A DNA stretch of 29,720 nucleotides from a virus: IMG/VR virus record IMGVR_UViG_3300002835_000788, positions 1-29,720 of that record; one strand, written 5' to 3'. The translations under genes were made by a program, and so were the position numbers. Position 1 is the stretch's first letter, and each line of letters starts with the position of its first letter. This document shows, piece by piece, positions 13,526 through 20,644 of the stretch. Under the pieces are notes generated by a model. That model saw nothing but the letters and a program-made list of their open reading frames with translations. It ran no database searches and was not told where the DNA came from.

Positions 13526-14203
13526 ATGGCAATCAGCATCAAACGCACCCGCGAAGCGCACGCGAACGGGGTCAAGCTCCTCGTCTTCGGCGCGGCTGGC
13601 GCAGGCAAGACGAGCCTTATCCGCACGCTCCCGAACCCCATCATCATCAGCGCGGAGGCCGGTCTCCTCTCGCTCGTCGGCGAAGACCTGCCGTACGTCG
13701 AAGTGTCGAGCATGGCGACGCTGCGCGAGGCGTACGAGTGGCTTGCAGGCTCTGACGAGGCGCGCGGCTTCGAGTCGGTCGCCGTCGACAGCATCTCGGA
13801 GATCGCCGAGGTCGTGCTGAACTACGAAAAGAAGATCGCCAAAGACCCGCGCCAGGCCTACGGGGCCATGCAGGAGCAGATGACAGACCTCATCCGCGCC
13901 TTCCGCGACCTGCCAGGCCGGCACGTCTACATGTCCGCGAAGCTGGAGAAGTCCACCGACGAGATGGGCAAGGTCTTCTACGCGCCGTCGATGCCCGGCA
14001 ACAAGACCGGCCAGCAGCTGCCCTACTTCTTCGACGAGGTGCTCGCACTCCGAGTCGAGAAGGACGCCGACGGCGTGCCGCAACGCGCGCTCATGGCGCA
14101 CCCGGACGGCCTCTGGACGGCGAAGGACCGCTCGGGGCGCCTCGACGCGTGGGAGGCGCCGGACCTTGGCGCGGTCATCCGCAAGATCGGGGGTGCATCG
14201 TGA
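13526..14203 (+). CDS. Sak4-like RecA-fold ATPase / recombination protein
   Basis: The 225-residue protein is a phage ATP-binding protein of the AAA_24 type. Walker A is GAAGAGKT (22-29), and the Walker B-like segment FESVAVDSISE has its Asp near 88. QMTDLIRAFRDLPGRHVYMS and YFFDEVLALRV are typical of the family. Sak4 proteins are RecA-core single-strand annealing recombinases that act with an SSB; here a DUF669 protein is encoded three genes on. I chose ATG 13526, with AAGGA about seven bases upstream and after leader element B, over in-frame starts from 13442 that run through that element. The stop overlaps the next GTG. Confidence 0.87.
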   Translation: MAISIKRTREAHANGVKLLVFGAAGAGKTSLIRTLPNPIIISAEAGLLSLVGEDLPYVEVSSMATLREAYEWLAGSDEARGFESVAVDSISEIAEVVLNYEKKIAKDPRQAYGAMQEQMTDLIRAFRDLPGRHVYMSAKLEKSTDEMGKVFYAPSMPGNKTGQQLPYFFDEVLALRVEKDADGVPQRALMAHPDGLWTAKDRSGRLDAWEAPDLGAVIRKIGGAS

Positions 14204-14430
14204 ACGAGTTCCAAGCGTTTGAACGAGATGTCTGGACGTTGTTTTATGCCGCCGATCGAACTCACGACGAATTTGGAGAAACGCACGTCATGAACATCGC
14301 AAGTGGCGCGATTTTCCGCGAGCGGATGCACATATACAAGGCGATGACGATGTGTTTCGTCCCCGGAATTGAGGCCGGCGAAGACCACGAAGGAAACACC
14401 AGCACGCGGCAGATCGGCGGTGAGCAGTGA
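14200..14430 (+). CDS. Small hypothetical protein (76 aa)
   Basis: It starts at GTG 14200, overlapping the stop of the Sak4-like gene (GTGA), and its own stop overlaps the next GTG. The protein begins VNEFQAFERDVWTLFYAADR and has a central hydrophobic stretch with Met-rich IYKAMTMCFVPG. It is soluble by appearance and no domain is recognised. Base composition looks lower in GC than its neighbours. Its place inside the recombination cassette and its double coupling support a real gene with an accessory role. Confidence 0.65.
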   Translation: MNEFQAFERDVWTLFYAADRTHDEFGETHVMNIASGAIFRERMHIYKAMTMCFVPGIEAGEDHEGNTSTRQIGGEQ

Positions 14431-14831
14431 GTCGCGAACTCGACGACCTCGCGCACCAATGGTGCATCGCCAAGGCCGAAGAGGCGAACGCGGTGGCGCA
14501 TCGCCGTACCATCGAAGACCGCCTCGTGGAGCTGCTCGCGCTCGACGAAGGCAAGGAAGGCACGACCAACGCCAAGACCGAGCAAGGCTACGCGATCAAG
14601 GTCGTCGGCCGCATGAACCGCAAGGTTGACGCCGAGCGCCTTCAGGAACTCGCCGCCGAGCACGGCCTCTCCGAGCACCTCGGCTCGCTCTTTCGCTGGA
14701 GCGCCGACATCAACGCCGCAGCTTGGAAGAGCGCAGCGCCGACCATCACCGCGCCGCTTCTCGGCGCAATCACGACGACGCCCGGACGGCCGTCGTTTTC
14801 CATCACTGCACCCATCAAGAAAGAATCCTGA
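14427..14831 (+). CDS. Phage protein of the recombination cassette (134 aa)
   Basis: Residues 1-45 form a helical region (AHQWCIAKAEEANAVAHRRT). It is followed by EGTTNAKTEQGYAIKVVGRM and NRKVDAERLQELAAEHGL, then a less ordered Pro/Thr-rich end. Proteins with this helix, beta-hairpin and NRK-D pattern commonly sit between Sak4-like and DUF669 genes in phages; they are annotated only as domains of unknown function. It starts at GTG 14427 overlapping the previous stop. A role in single-strand annealing or nuclease control is inferred from position only. Confidence 0.72.
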   Translation: MSRELDDLAHQWCIAKAEEANAVAHRRTIEDRLVELLALDEGKEGTTNAKTEQGYAIKVVGRMNRKVDAERLQELAAEHGLSEHLGSLFRWSADINAAAWKSAAPTITAPLLGAITTTPGRPSFSITAPIKKES

Positions 14832-14834
14832 ATC

Positions 14835-15305
14835 ATGGCATCATTCGACTTCAACCCGTCCGACGTTCCCGCCACCGAGAAGTCTTTCGAGGTGCTCGCC
14901 CCCGGCTGGTACACCGCCAGCGTCACCGGCGCGGAGGTCAAGCAGACCAAGAGCGGCACCGGGCAATACTTGCGCGTCGAGTACACGATCTCGGGGCCGT
15001 CCGGCGCAGGCCGCAAGGTCTGGTCGAACTACAACGTCAGGAACGAGAACCCGAAGGCCGAGAGCATCGGGCGCGAGCAGCTCGCGGAGCTCTGCCGCTG
15101 CGTCGGGCTCGCGCGTGTCAACGACACCGACCAGCTCCTCGGCTGCAACGTCAGCGTCAAGCTGAAGGTGCGCGACGCCGCCAACGGTTACGAGGCGTCC
15201 AACGAGGTGCAGGCGCACAAGGCCCTCGAAGGCTCCGCGCCGCCTGCACCCGCAAAGGCTGCTGCCGCGCCGAAGGCCGCGCCGAAGCCGCCCTGGGCGA
15301 AGTGA
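14835..15305 (+). CDS. DUF669-type single-strand-binding-like protein
   Basis: The 156-residue protein has the DUF669 pattern: a short lead, then APGWYTASVTGAEVKQTKSG, YLRVEYTISGPSGAGRKVW, and NYNVRNENPKAESIGREQL in the usual order. Such proteins lie beside Sak or Sak4 genes and are thought to have an OB-like fold and bind single-stranded DNA. The C-terminus is a Lys/Ala/Pro-rich linker ending PPWAK, reminiscent of the SSB C-terminal tip that recruits partners but lacking its acidic character. It begins three bases after the previous stop and is followed by a terminator hairpin. Confidence 0.8.
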   Translation: MASFDFNPSDVPATEKSFEVLAPGWYTASVTGAEVKQTKSGTGQYLRVEYTISGPSGAGRKVWSNYNVRNENPKAESIGREQLAELCRCVGLARVNDTDQLLGCNVSVKLKVRDAANGYEASNEVQAHKALEGSAPPAPAKAAAAPKAAPKPPWAK

Positions 15306-15331
15306 CGCACGCCGCGCAGTAGCGCGAACAA

Positions 15332-15379
15332 GGTGAGGGGCGCGGACGGAAGGCGTTCGCCCGCGTCCCTCGCCGTTTT
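15332..15379 (+). terminator. Strong terminator hairpin after the DUF669 gene
   Basis: A 17-base left arm (15332-15348) pairs with 15358-15374 across a nine-base loop, with two wobble pairs and one mismatch, followed by GTTTT. The T-run is short but the stem is long and GC-rich. It lies 27 bases after the DUF669 stop and just before the ribosome binding site of the nuclease gene. It probably reduces transcription between the annealing genes and the nuclease-helicase genes. Confidence 0.72.
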
Positions 15380-15400
15380 GAATAGCACAGGAAGGCAGAG

Positions 15401-16423
15401 ATGAAGATCCCCGAACCCCAGAACACCATTGCCGCCCTCATCGACGCGGCGCACGAAGCGAAGCGCGCATCGCACAAGGAGTGCTTTCGTCCGCACATGG
15501 GCGCCTCGACGCTCGGCGAAAAGTGCGAGCGTAAGCTCTGGCTCTCGTTCCGCTGGGCCGTGCGCGAGCAGTTTCCAGGCCGCATCCTGCGCGTGTTCCG
15601 CCGCGGGCACCGCGAGGAGGAGACGGTCGTCGAAGACCTGCGCGCCATCGGCATGAAGGTGCGCGCGACGGGATCCGACCAGACGCGCGTGGAGTTCGGC
15701 TCGCACGTCAGCGGGTCCATCGACGGCATCATCGCCGCAGGCGTGCCAGATGCCCCGAAGGCTGCGCACGTCTTGGAGATCAAGACGCACGCTCGCAAGT
15801 CGTTCGACTCGGTCGAGAAAGAGGGCGTCGAGAAGTCGCAACCGAAGCACTTCACGCAGATGCAAGTGTACATGCGCGGCACCGGCGTCGACCGGGCGCT
15901 CTACGTTGCAGTCTGCAAGGACGATGACAGGCTCTACACCGAGCGCGTGCGCTACGACCGCGAGCACGCAGAGCGAGCCATCGAGCGCGGACAGCGCATC
16001 GCCCTCGCCGACGAGATGCCGCCGCCGATCTCGACTGACCCGACGTGGTACGAATGCAAGTGGTGTAGTGCGCACGACCTCTGCCACGGCTCGAAGGTCG
16101 TCAAGGAGATCAACTGCCGAACCTGCGCGCACTCGACCGCCACGCCGGAAAGCGTTTGGACCTGCGCAAAGCATGGCGAGAACGTCATCCCGACGGACTG
16201 GCAACGCGAGGCCCATGACTGCCACGCGCTGCACTTCGATCTCGTGCCATTCGAGTTCGTAGGCGTGCGGGACTGGGCGATCGTCTTCCGCATCGACGGC
16301 GCAGAAGTCGTCAACGGCCCCGGCGGCTTCAGCTCGGCCGAGATCGTCGCGAATCCCAGCGCGTGCGTCGACCCTGACGTGGTGCGGCTGCGCACGAAGT
16401 TTGGCGGAAGGATTCTCGCGTGA
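15401..16423 (+). CDS. Cas4/RecB-like iron-sulfur PD-(D/E)XK nuclease
   Basis: The 340-residue protein has the PD-(D/E)XK exonuclease core: HVSGSIDGII supplies the Asp, HVLEIKTH supplies the E-x-K, and FTQMQVYM supplies the Q-x3-Y motif. Cys42 in GEKCERKLW together with Cys219, Cys222 and Cys228 (ECKWCSAHDLC) fits a Cas4/AddB-type 4Fe-4S cluster. A further Cys/His region (NCRTCAH, then WTCAKHG and HDCHALHF) may bind zinc. It probably resects DNA ends for the Sak4-like annealing protein. AGGAAGG lies before ATG 15401. The stop overlaps the helicase GTG, so the two are coupled. Confidence 0.87.
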   Translation: MKIPEPQNTIAALIDAAHEAKRASHKECFRPHMGASTLGEKCERKLWLSFRWAVREQFPGRILRVFRRGHREEETVVEDLRAIGMKVRATGSDQTRVEFGSHVSGSIDGIIAAGVPDAPKAAHVLEIKTHARKSFDSVEKEGVEKSQPKHFTQMQVYMRGTGVDRALYVAVCKDDDRLYTERVRYDREHAERAIERGQRIALADEMPPPISTDPTWYECKWCSAHDLCHGSKVVKEINCRTCAHSTATPESVWTCAKHGENVIPTDWQREAHDCHALHFDLVPFEFVGVRDWAIVFRIDGAEVVNGPGGFSSAEIVANPSACVDPDVVRLRTKFGGRILA

Positions 16424-18015
16424 GCGTCACTCTCCGCGAGTACCAACAACGCGCCATCAACCAGCTCTACTCCTGGTTCGAGTCGCACCCGAGCGGGCAC
16501 CCGTGCCTCGTGCTTCCGACGGGCGCGGGCAAATCGCACATCGTCGCCGCGCTTTGCCGCGACGCGCTCACGAGCTGGCCGGAGACGCGCGTGCTCATGC
16601 TCACGCACGTCAAGGAACTCATCGAGCAGAACGCCGAGAAGATGCGTCAGCACTGGCCAGGCGCCCCCATGGGCATCTACTCGGCGAGCATCGGACGGAA
16701 GGAACTCGGCGAGCCCATCACCTTTGCGGGCATCCAGTCGATTCGAAAGCGCGCCGCCGAGGTCGGTCACGTTGATCTCGTCATCATCGACGAGTGCCAT
16801 CTCGTCAGCCACAAGGATGAGGGCGGATACCGCACCTTCATCGCCGACCTCGTGCGCATCAACCCTGCGCTCCGCGTCGTCGGTCTCACCGCGACGCCGT
16901 ACCGTCTCGGGCACGGCCTCATCACCGACGAGCCTGCGCTCTTCGCCGACCTCATCGAGCCGGTGAGCATCGAGGAACTCGTGCACAAGCGCCACCTGGC
17001 CCCGCTGCGCTCGAAGGTCACGCAGGCGAAGCTCGACACGGCGGGCGTGCACAAGCGCGGCGGCGAGTACATCGAATCCGAACTGCAAGCGGCGGTCGAC
17101 ACCGCCGACAAGAACGCCGCCGTCGTGCGCGAGGTTCTCGCGCTCGCAGGCGACCGAAAGAGCTGGCTCTTCTTCTGCTGCGGCGTCGAGCACGCGAAGC
17201 ACGTTTGCGACGCACTACAGGCCGAAGGCGTCGCCGCTGCGTGCGTGACAGGCGAGACACCGAAGGCCGAGCGTCAGCGCATCCTAGCGGCGTTTAAGCG
17301 CGGAGAGCTGCGCGCCCTCACGAACGCAAACGTCCTCACGACGGGGTTCGACGCACCGAACATCGACCTGATCGCGATGCTTCGCCCGACGCTCTCGCCG
17401 AGCCTCTACGTGCAGATGGCGGGGCGAGGGCTCAGGCCGAAGGCGCACACCGATCACTGCCTCGTGCTCGACTTCGCTGGCGTCGTCGCAACGCACGGCC
17501 CCATCACCGCCGTGCAGCCGCCGGACAAGGCTGGCGAGGGCGACGGCGAGCCACCCGTGAAGGTCTGCGACGAGTGCGGCGAACTCGTGCACCCGACGGC
17601 GCGCGTGTGCCCATCGTGCGGCTTCGAGTTCCCGCCGCCGAAGGAGAAGAAGTTCGCGCTCAGGAACGACGACATCATGGGCGCTGAAGGCTCGGATCTC
17701 ATCGTTACCGAGTGGGACTGGCGTAGGCACGTCAGCGCGTCGAGCGGCCTCGAAATGCTGCGCGTGCGCTACTACGGCGGGATCGCCGAGAAGCCCATCG
17801 ACGAGTACCTGACGATCGCGCATCCTGGCTACGCTGGCGACAAGGCGCGCCGCTCGCTCGCGACCATCGCGCAGAGCGCAGGCACATCGCCAGGCTGGGC
17901 GCTGGAGAACAACATCGACGCGATCGCCGCTGCGATGAACGATGCGAAGCCGCCGAAGGTCGTGACGTTCGAGCGTGACGGGAAGTTTTTCAGGGTACGG
18001 AGGCGCGAATGGTGA
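16420..18015 (+). CDS. SF2 DEAD/DEAH-type helicase with zinc ribbon
   Basis: A 531-residue helicase. The Q-like start is LREYQQRAI. Motif I is PTGAGKS (33-39), motif II DECH (124-127), motif III TATPYR (about 157), and motif VI QMAGRGLRP (about 332). A CxxC-x10-CxxC zinc ribbon lies at about 383-400, followed by a C-terminal domain of about 130 residues. It belongs to the type I restriction/RecG-related phage helicases (SSL2-like) that unwind DNA during replication or recombination. It is coupled to the nuclease by a GTGA overlap, suggesting a joint end-processing unit. Confidence 0.9.
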   Translation: MSVTLREYQQRAINQLYSWFESHPSGHPCLVLPTGAGKSHIVAALCRDALTSWPETRVLMLTHVKELIEQNAEKMRQHWPGAPMGIYSASIGRKELGEPITFAGIQSIRKRAAEVGHVDLVIIDECHLVSHKDEGGYRTFIADLVRINPALRVVGLTATPYRLGHGLITDEPALFADLIEPVSIEELVHKRHLAPLRSKVTQAKLDTAGVHKRGGEYIESELQAAVDTADKNAAVVREVLALAGDRKSWLFFCCGVEHAKHVCDALQAEGVAAACVTGETPKAERQRILAAFKRGELRALTNANVLTTGFDAPNIDLIAMLRPTLSPSLYVQMAGRGLRPKAHTDHCLVLDFAGVVATHGPITAVQPPDKAGEGDGEPPVKVCDECGELVHPTARVCPSCGFEFPPPKEKKFALRNDDIMGAEGSDLIVTEWDWRRHVSASSGLEMLRVRYYGGIAEKPIDEYLTIAHPGYAGDKARRSLATIAQSAGTSPGWALENNIDAIAAAMNDAKPPKVVTFERDGKFFRVRRREW

Positions 18016-18212
18016 AGCTGAAGACGATTCAAGAGTGGCGCTCGGTCGTGAATAATCCGCCGCGCTGCTGCGTGAACTGCGACAACTACGTCAGCCAATT
18101 TGGCGACTGGGAAGAAGGTGCAAGATGCAGACTGTTCGAGCAAAGCCCGCCGCGCGAGTTCGCCGAAGCCGAAAACGGGTGCCCGGCATGGCTTCAGCTG
18201 ATCCCATTCTGA
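18009..18212 (+). CDS. Small Cys-rich phage protein, probable zinc binder (67 aa)
   Basis: It contains RCCVNCDNYVS, ARCRLF and NGCPAWL, giving at least four well-placed cysteines for a zinc site. The ending EFAEAENGCPAWLQ is common in small phage proteins near helicase or nuclease genes. The ATG at 18009 overlaps the end of the helicase gene by seven bases, implying coupled translation. The likely role is as an accessory of the neighbouring helicase or nuclease, but the function is unknown. Confidence 0.72.
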   Translation: MVKLKTIQEWRSVVNNPPRCCVNCDNYVSQFGDWEEGARCRLFEQSPPREFAEAENGCPAWLQLIPF

Positions 18213-18553
18213 GAGTCCCCACCGAGCACGAAGAGCAACGCAACCTCGTGCGATGGTTCCGCCAGACGTTCGGTCTCGTCGGCGTGCGCATCTTCGCCAT
18301 TCCAAACGGTTCGCAGCGCAGCCGAACGACCGGCGCGAAGCTGAAGGCCGAAGGCGTCAGCGCCGGAGTGCCTGACCTCTTCATCCCGGCCTTCTCGCTC
18401 TGGATCGAGATGAAGCGCTCCGAGGGCGGAAGCGTGTCCGCCGAACAACGCGACTGGCACACTTACCTGCGGAGCATCGGCCACACGGTGCTCGTTTGCC
18501 GTGGCTTTTCCCACGCGAAAGAAGAAATCGAAGCCTTCGTGAGAAAGATGTAG
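18188..18553 (+). CDS. VRR-NUC nuclease
   Basis: The 121-residue protein is a stand-alone VRR-NUC domain of the PD-(D/E)XK superfamily. TEHEEQRNLVRWFR supplies the helix with the conserved Glu. IPNGSQRSRTTGAKLKAEG leads to GVPDLFIP (catalytic Asp) and WIEMKRSEGG (E-x-K). SAEQRDW, then GHTVLVCRGF, complete the fold. Family members cut structured or Holliday-like DNA; in phages they are often beside helicases. ATG 18188 overlaps the upstream gene by 25 bases. An ATG at 18125 with a better ribosome binding site is possible but would overlap by 88 bases. Confidence 0.88.
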   Translation: MASADPILRVPTEHEEQRNLVRWFRQTFGLVGVRIFAIPNGSQRSRTTGAKLKAEGVSAGVPDLFIPAFSLWIEMKRSEGGSVSAEQRDWHTYLRSIGHTVLVCRGFSHAKEEIEAFVRKM

Positions 18554-18574
18554 ACGAGAGTTCTTTTCTCTCGT
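18554..18574 (+). other. Perfect hairpin right after the VRR-NUC stop codon
   Basis: ACGAGAG, loop TTCTTTT and CTCTCGT form a seven-base perfect stem beginning at the first base after the stop. No T-tract follows, so it is not a classical intrinsic terminator. It could protect the 3' end, mark processing, or form part of the control region for the accessory genes starting at 18645. Confidence 0.6.
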
Positions 18575-18644
18575 AGAACATCACTCGTCGACGCAATCGC
18601 GACGACGCCGCCGGACGGGCGGGGAACTGAGAAAGGCAACGACG

Positions 18645-18821
18645 ATGAACAAGGTTACTCTTCACCGCGACGGTTCGATCAGCTTTTGGTCGGTCTACAA
18701 CCAATGCTGGACGCGCACCGTGCGCGTTTCCGACCGCGAGCTGGCCGCGATGCACGCCGACGACCGCAAGCGCTGCCAGCGCCAGATGGCGCGCTACAAC
18801 GCCGCGACCGAGGCCCTCTGA
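18645..18821 (+). CDS. Small hypothetical protein (58 aa)
   Basis: The protein starts MNKVTLHRDGSISFWSVYNQ and ends in a basic helical part with RELAAMHADDRKRCQRQMAR. Tryptophans and a beta-like start suggest a small globular fold. It is preceded by a 91-base leader with hairpins and a purine-rich run (GGGGAACTGAGAAAGG) that gives a ribosome binding site. Its stop overlaps the next ATG (TGATG). It opens the accessory gene block; no family is recognised. Confidence 0.65.
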   Translation: MNKVTLHRDGSISFWSVYNQCWTRTVRVSDRELAAMHADDRKRCQRQMARYNAATEAL

Positions 18822-19099
18822 TGAGCATCCTCACCATGACCATCGCAAACCAGCTGGCGGACGACGCCTGCGGCCCCGTCTGGGGCTCGCAGCTCCGCAA
18901 GGACACGAAGCGCGGGCGCATCGCTCGTGCGGCTCGCAGCGCCGCCGCTAGCGCGCTGATTCGCCACCTAGGCGACGTTGAGCCGGGTGCGTGGCACTAC
19001 GCCGCGCCTGGCTTCGACGAGCGTCTCGCGGTGGCGCGTAGCGTCGCAGGCGAGGCGTTCGAGGCGGAGGTCTCTTATTTGAAGGAGCATGGGGCGTGA
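18821..19099 (+). CDS. Small hypothetical protein (92 aa)
   Basis: The protein begins MSILTMTIANQLADDACGPV and has an alanine-rich, basic helical middle (RGRIARAARSAAASALIRHL) and an acidic end. ATG 18821 overlaps the previous stop and its stop overlaps the following GTG, so translation is chained. There is no membrane segment or Cys motif. The function is unknown. Confidence 0.65.
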   Translation: MSILTMTIANQLADDACGPVWGSQLRKDTKRGRIARAARSAAASALIRHLGDVEPGAWHYAAPGFDERLAVARSVAGEAFEAEVSYLKEHGA

Positions 19100-19350
19100 T
19101 CGATAGCTCGCCCGACGCTCGCCTCGTCCAAGACGATCTGGTGCGCGAAGTGCGCTGGCTTCTCGAAATGCTTTCGCCCGTCGAGGCGTACGTTCTTCGA
19201 AATCGCTTCGGTGTTGACGGTGGCGAAGAGCTTTCACTTCAGGCGATCGGAAATCGTTACGGTCGCTCAGTCGAGCGTATGCGCCAAATCGAATGTCAGG
19301 CGTTGCGCAAACTTCATCGGTATTACCGCAACTTGGAAAACGACGAATGA
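19096..19350 (+). CDS. Stand-alone sigma-70 region 4 protein (84 aa)
   Basis: Residues about 26-76 match sigma-70 region 4: LSPVEAYVLRNRFGVDGG, then LSLQAIGNRYGRSVERMRQI and ECQALRKLHRYY. In RpoD the equivalent is LTPREAKVLRMRFGID with RERIRQIEAKALRKL. This is the -35 recognition and beta-flap binding domain; regions 1-3 are absent. A phage protein of this kind could bind RNA polymerase and redirect it, serve as a late-gene activator, or displace host sigma region 4. It starts at GTG 19096 in a GTGA overlap and its stop overlaps the next ATG. Confidence 0.85.
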   Translation: MIDSSPDARLVQDDLVREVRWLLEMLSPVEAYVLRNRFGVDGGEELSLQAIGNRYGRSVERMRQIECQALRKLHRYYRNLENDE

Positions 19351-19421
19351 AGACGATCGAAGAACTACGAGCCAAGTTAGAAGTGGTCACGCGCGAAGCG
19401 GCGAAGAAGGCGACAACATGA
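19347..19421 (+). CDS. Possible 24-residue peptide between overlapping genes
   Basis: ATG 19347 overlaps the sigma-like gene stop (ATGA) and the frame ends at 19421, again overlapping the next ATG at 19418. It encodes MKTIEELRAKLEVVTREA and a short basic end, a plausible single helix. Its value may be only to carry ribosomes to the next gene. The chained overlaps are the sole evidence. Confidence 0.4.
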   Translation: MKTIEELRAKLEVVTREAAKKATT

Positions 19422-19729
19422 GCGCGGGCTTCGATGTTGTGGACGCTCTCGCAGGCTTGTCAGAGGACTTGCGTAGCGAGGGAGAATTCGTGTCACGGAT
19501 TCACGATGCCGTGGAGAAATTAAAGCAAGAGCGCGACGAAGCGCGCGCCGAGGTGGGCATGCTGGAAGACCGCTTGAGCGAATCGCGTGCTGAGGTGGAC
19601 CGCCTCACCGACGAACGCGACGAGCTTCTCGTTCGCGTGGCCGACCAAGGCGCGGAGCTCCGCGCGACGCGGGAGGCATACCGCGATGTCTATCGCCGCC
19701 TGTGCGCGCCGATGTGGGAGGAGCCATGA
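19418..19729 (+). CDS. Coiled-coil protein (103 aa), unknown function
   Basis: After a short globular start (MSAGFDVVDALAGLSEDLRS), residues about 30-95 form one long coiled coil with heptad Leu/Val and alternating charge (RDEARAEVGMLEDRLSESRA). No catalytic or metal-binding residues are seen. GAAGAAGG precedes ATG 19418. The stop overlaps the next ATG. It may oligomerise or bridge partners; proteins of this kind are common among phage accessory genes. Confidence 0.65.
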   Translation: MSAGFDVVDALAGLSEDLRSEGEFVSRIHDAVEKLKQERDEARAEVGMLEDRLSESRAEVDRLTDERDELLVRVADQGAELRATREAYRDVYRRLCAPMWEEP

Positions 19730-20088
19730 TCGACCTCGACGCAATCGAAGCCCGCGCATCGCGCCGGTCAGACTCGTTCGCAGACCGCGAAGAGTTTAAC
19801 CGCCACGCCCGCACCGACGTGCCCGCGCTCATCGCGCGCGTGCGTGAGCTGGAGGCGGAGTGCGCCGAACTGCGCGCGGAGCCGAACACGTGGGCGGTGC
19901 AAAAGTTCTTGCAGATGATTCGCCAGCATGCCGAGCAAATGCGCGCCTACGGCATCAGCTACGAGGGCGTGCGGCAGGTGCTGCGCGAGTACAACGACGG
20001 GGATATCTCGTTCGGGAAATTGATGGACTTGATCCGCGCCGCAGCGCGGGCGATGGCGGAGGACATGGCGAAAGAGGCCAAGCCATGA
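19726..20088 (+). CDS. Phage accessory protein with Ea22-like pattern (120 aa)
   Basis: The start MIDLDAIEARASRRSDSF and the segment ARTDVPALIARVRELEAECA resemble the D-LDAIEARA...HARTDVPALI pattern seen in many phage accessory proteins of the Ea22-like type. The second half is an independent helical region (AVQKFLQMIRQHAEQMRAYG). GGGAGGAG precedes ATG 19726, which overlaps the previous stop. The function of this group is unknown; they are typically dispensable early proteins. Confidence 0.68.
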   Translation: MIDLDAIEARASRRSDSFADREEFNRHARTDVPALIARVRELEAECAELRAEPNTWAVQKFLQMIRQHAEQMRAYGISYEGVRQVLREYNDGDISFGKLMDLIRAAARAMAEDMAKEAKP

Positions 20089-20291
20089 CTTCCGACGAAG
20101 CCCTGGACGCGATTGACCGGCTTGGGAATCAAGCGCTGCACGTCTTCATCATCATGGTCCGAAACGATTCGTTTCAAGCCGCGTGTGATCACTGCCGCGA
20201 ACGTCGCGTGCTTTACGACAACACCGCGAGCATCGACGACGTGGTGACGTTTGCGCGCGCACACATCAAGTGCAGAAAGCCAAAACAATGA
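20085..20291 (+). CDS. Small hypothetical protein with Cys/His pair (68 aa)
   Basis: The N-terminal helix MTSDEALDAIDRLGNQALHV is followed by AACDHCRERRVLYDN, a CxxC that could bind zinc with a later His/Cys (ARAHIKCRK). ATG 20085 overlaps the previous stop (ATGA) and its stop overlaps the next ATG. Base composition seems lower in GC than its neighbours, hinting at separate acquisition. The function is unknown. Confidence 0.6.
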   Translation: MTSDEALDAIDRLGNQALHVFIIMVRNDSFQAACDHCRERRVLYDNTASIDDVVTFARAHIKCRKPKQ

Positions 20292-20644
20292 CCCATCGAA
20301 AAGACGTGGTGACATGGGCCGATATCATGGCGATGCCGCTCGACCAGATTCCGAAGGGCGACCCATTTGCGCGTGGAAGGGGCCCCGCTGATCCGCTTCG
20401 CGCGCAGTCGATGGCGAGTGCGTTGCGTATGCAGGCGCGCAGGCCCTCCGACGATCTGCGCCGCCAAATCGAGGCGATCGATTCGATGCCATGGAAAGAG
20501 CTTCGCGACAGCCTACGCCTCGCGCTCGTGGAGCTTGCCGAGGTGAAGCCAGCGCTTCACGACGCGCTGTGCGAGCGCGACAAGCTCCGCGCCGAATGCG
20601 CCGCGCTTCGCCGCGAGATCGCCGCGCTCATGGACGACCACTGA
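20288..20644 (+). CDS. Hypothetical protein with coiled-coil end (118 aa)
   Basis: The protein begins MTHRKDVVTWADIMAMPLDQ and ends in a coiled coil with CERDKLRAECAALRREIAAL. ATG 20288 overlaps the previous stop, and its stop overlaps the following ATG (TGATG). No known domain or membrane segment is present. Like the genes at 19418 and 19726 it combines a small globular start with a charged helix. Confidence 0.62.
   Translation: MTHRKDVVTWADIMAMPLDQIPKGDPFARGRGPADPLRAQSMASALRMQARRPSDDLRRQIEAIDSMPWKELRDSLRLALVELAEVKPALHDALCERDKLRAECAALRREIAALMDDH

Noticed and set aside
12755-14101. A 448-codon open frame on the minus strand across the divergent control region and the Sak4-like gene
   Set aside because: It runs antisense to the Sak4-like gene with its Walker motifs and through promoters and terminators, so it is not a plausible gene.
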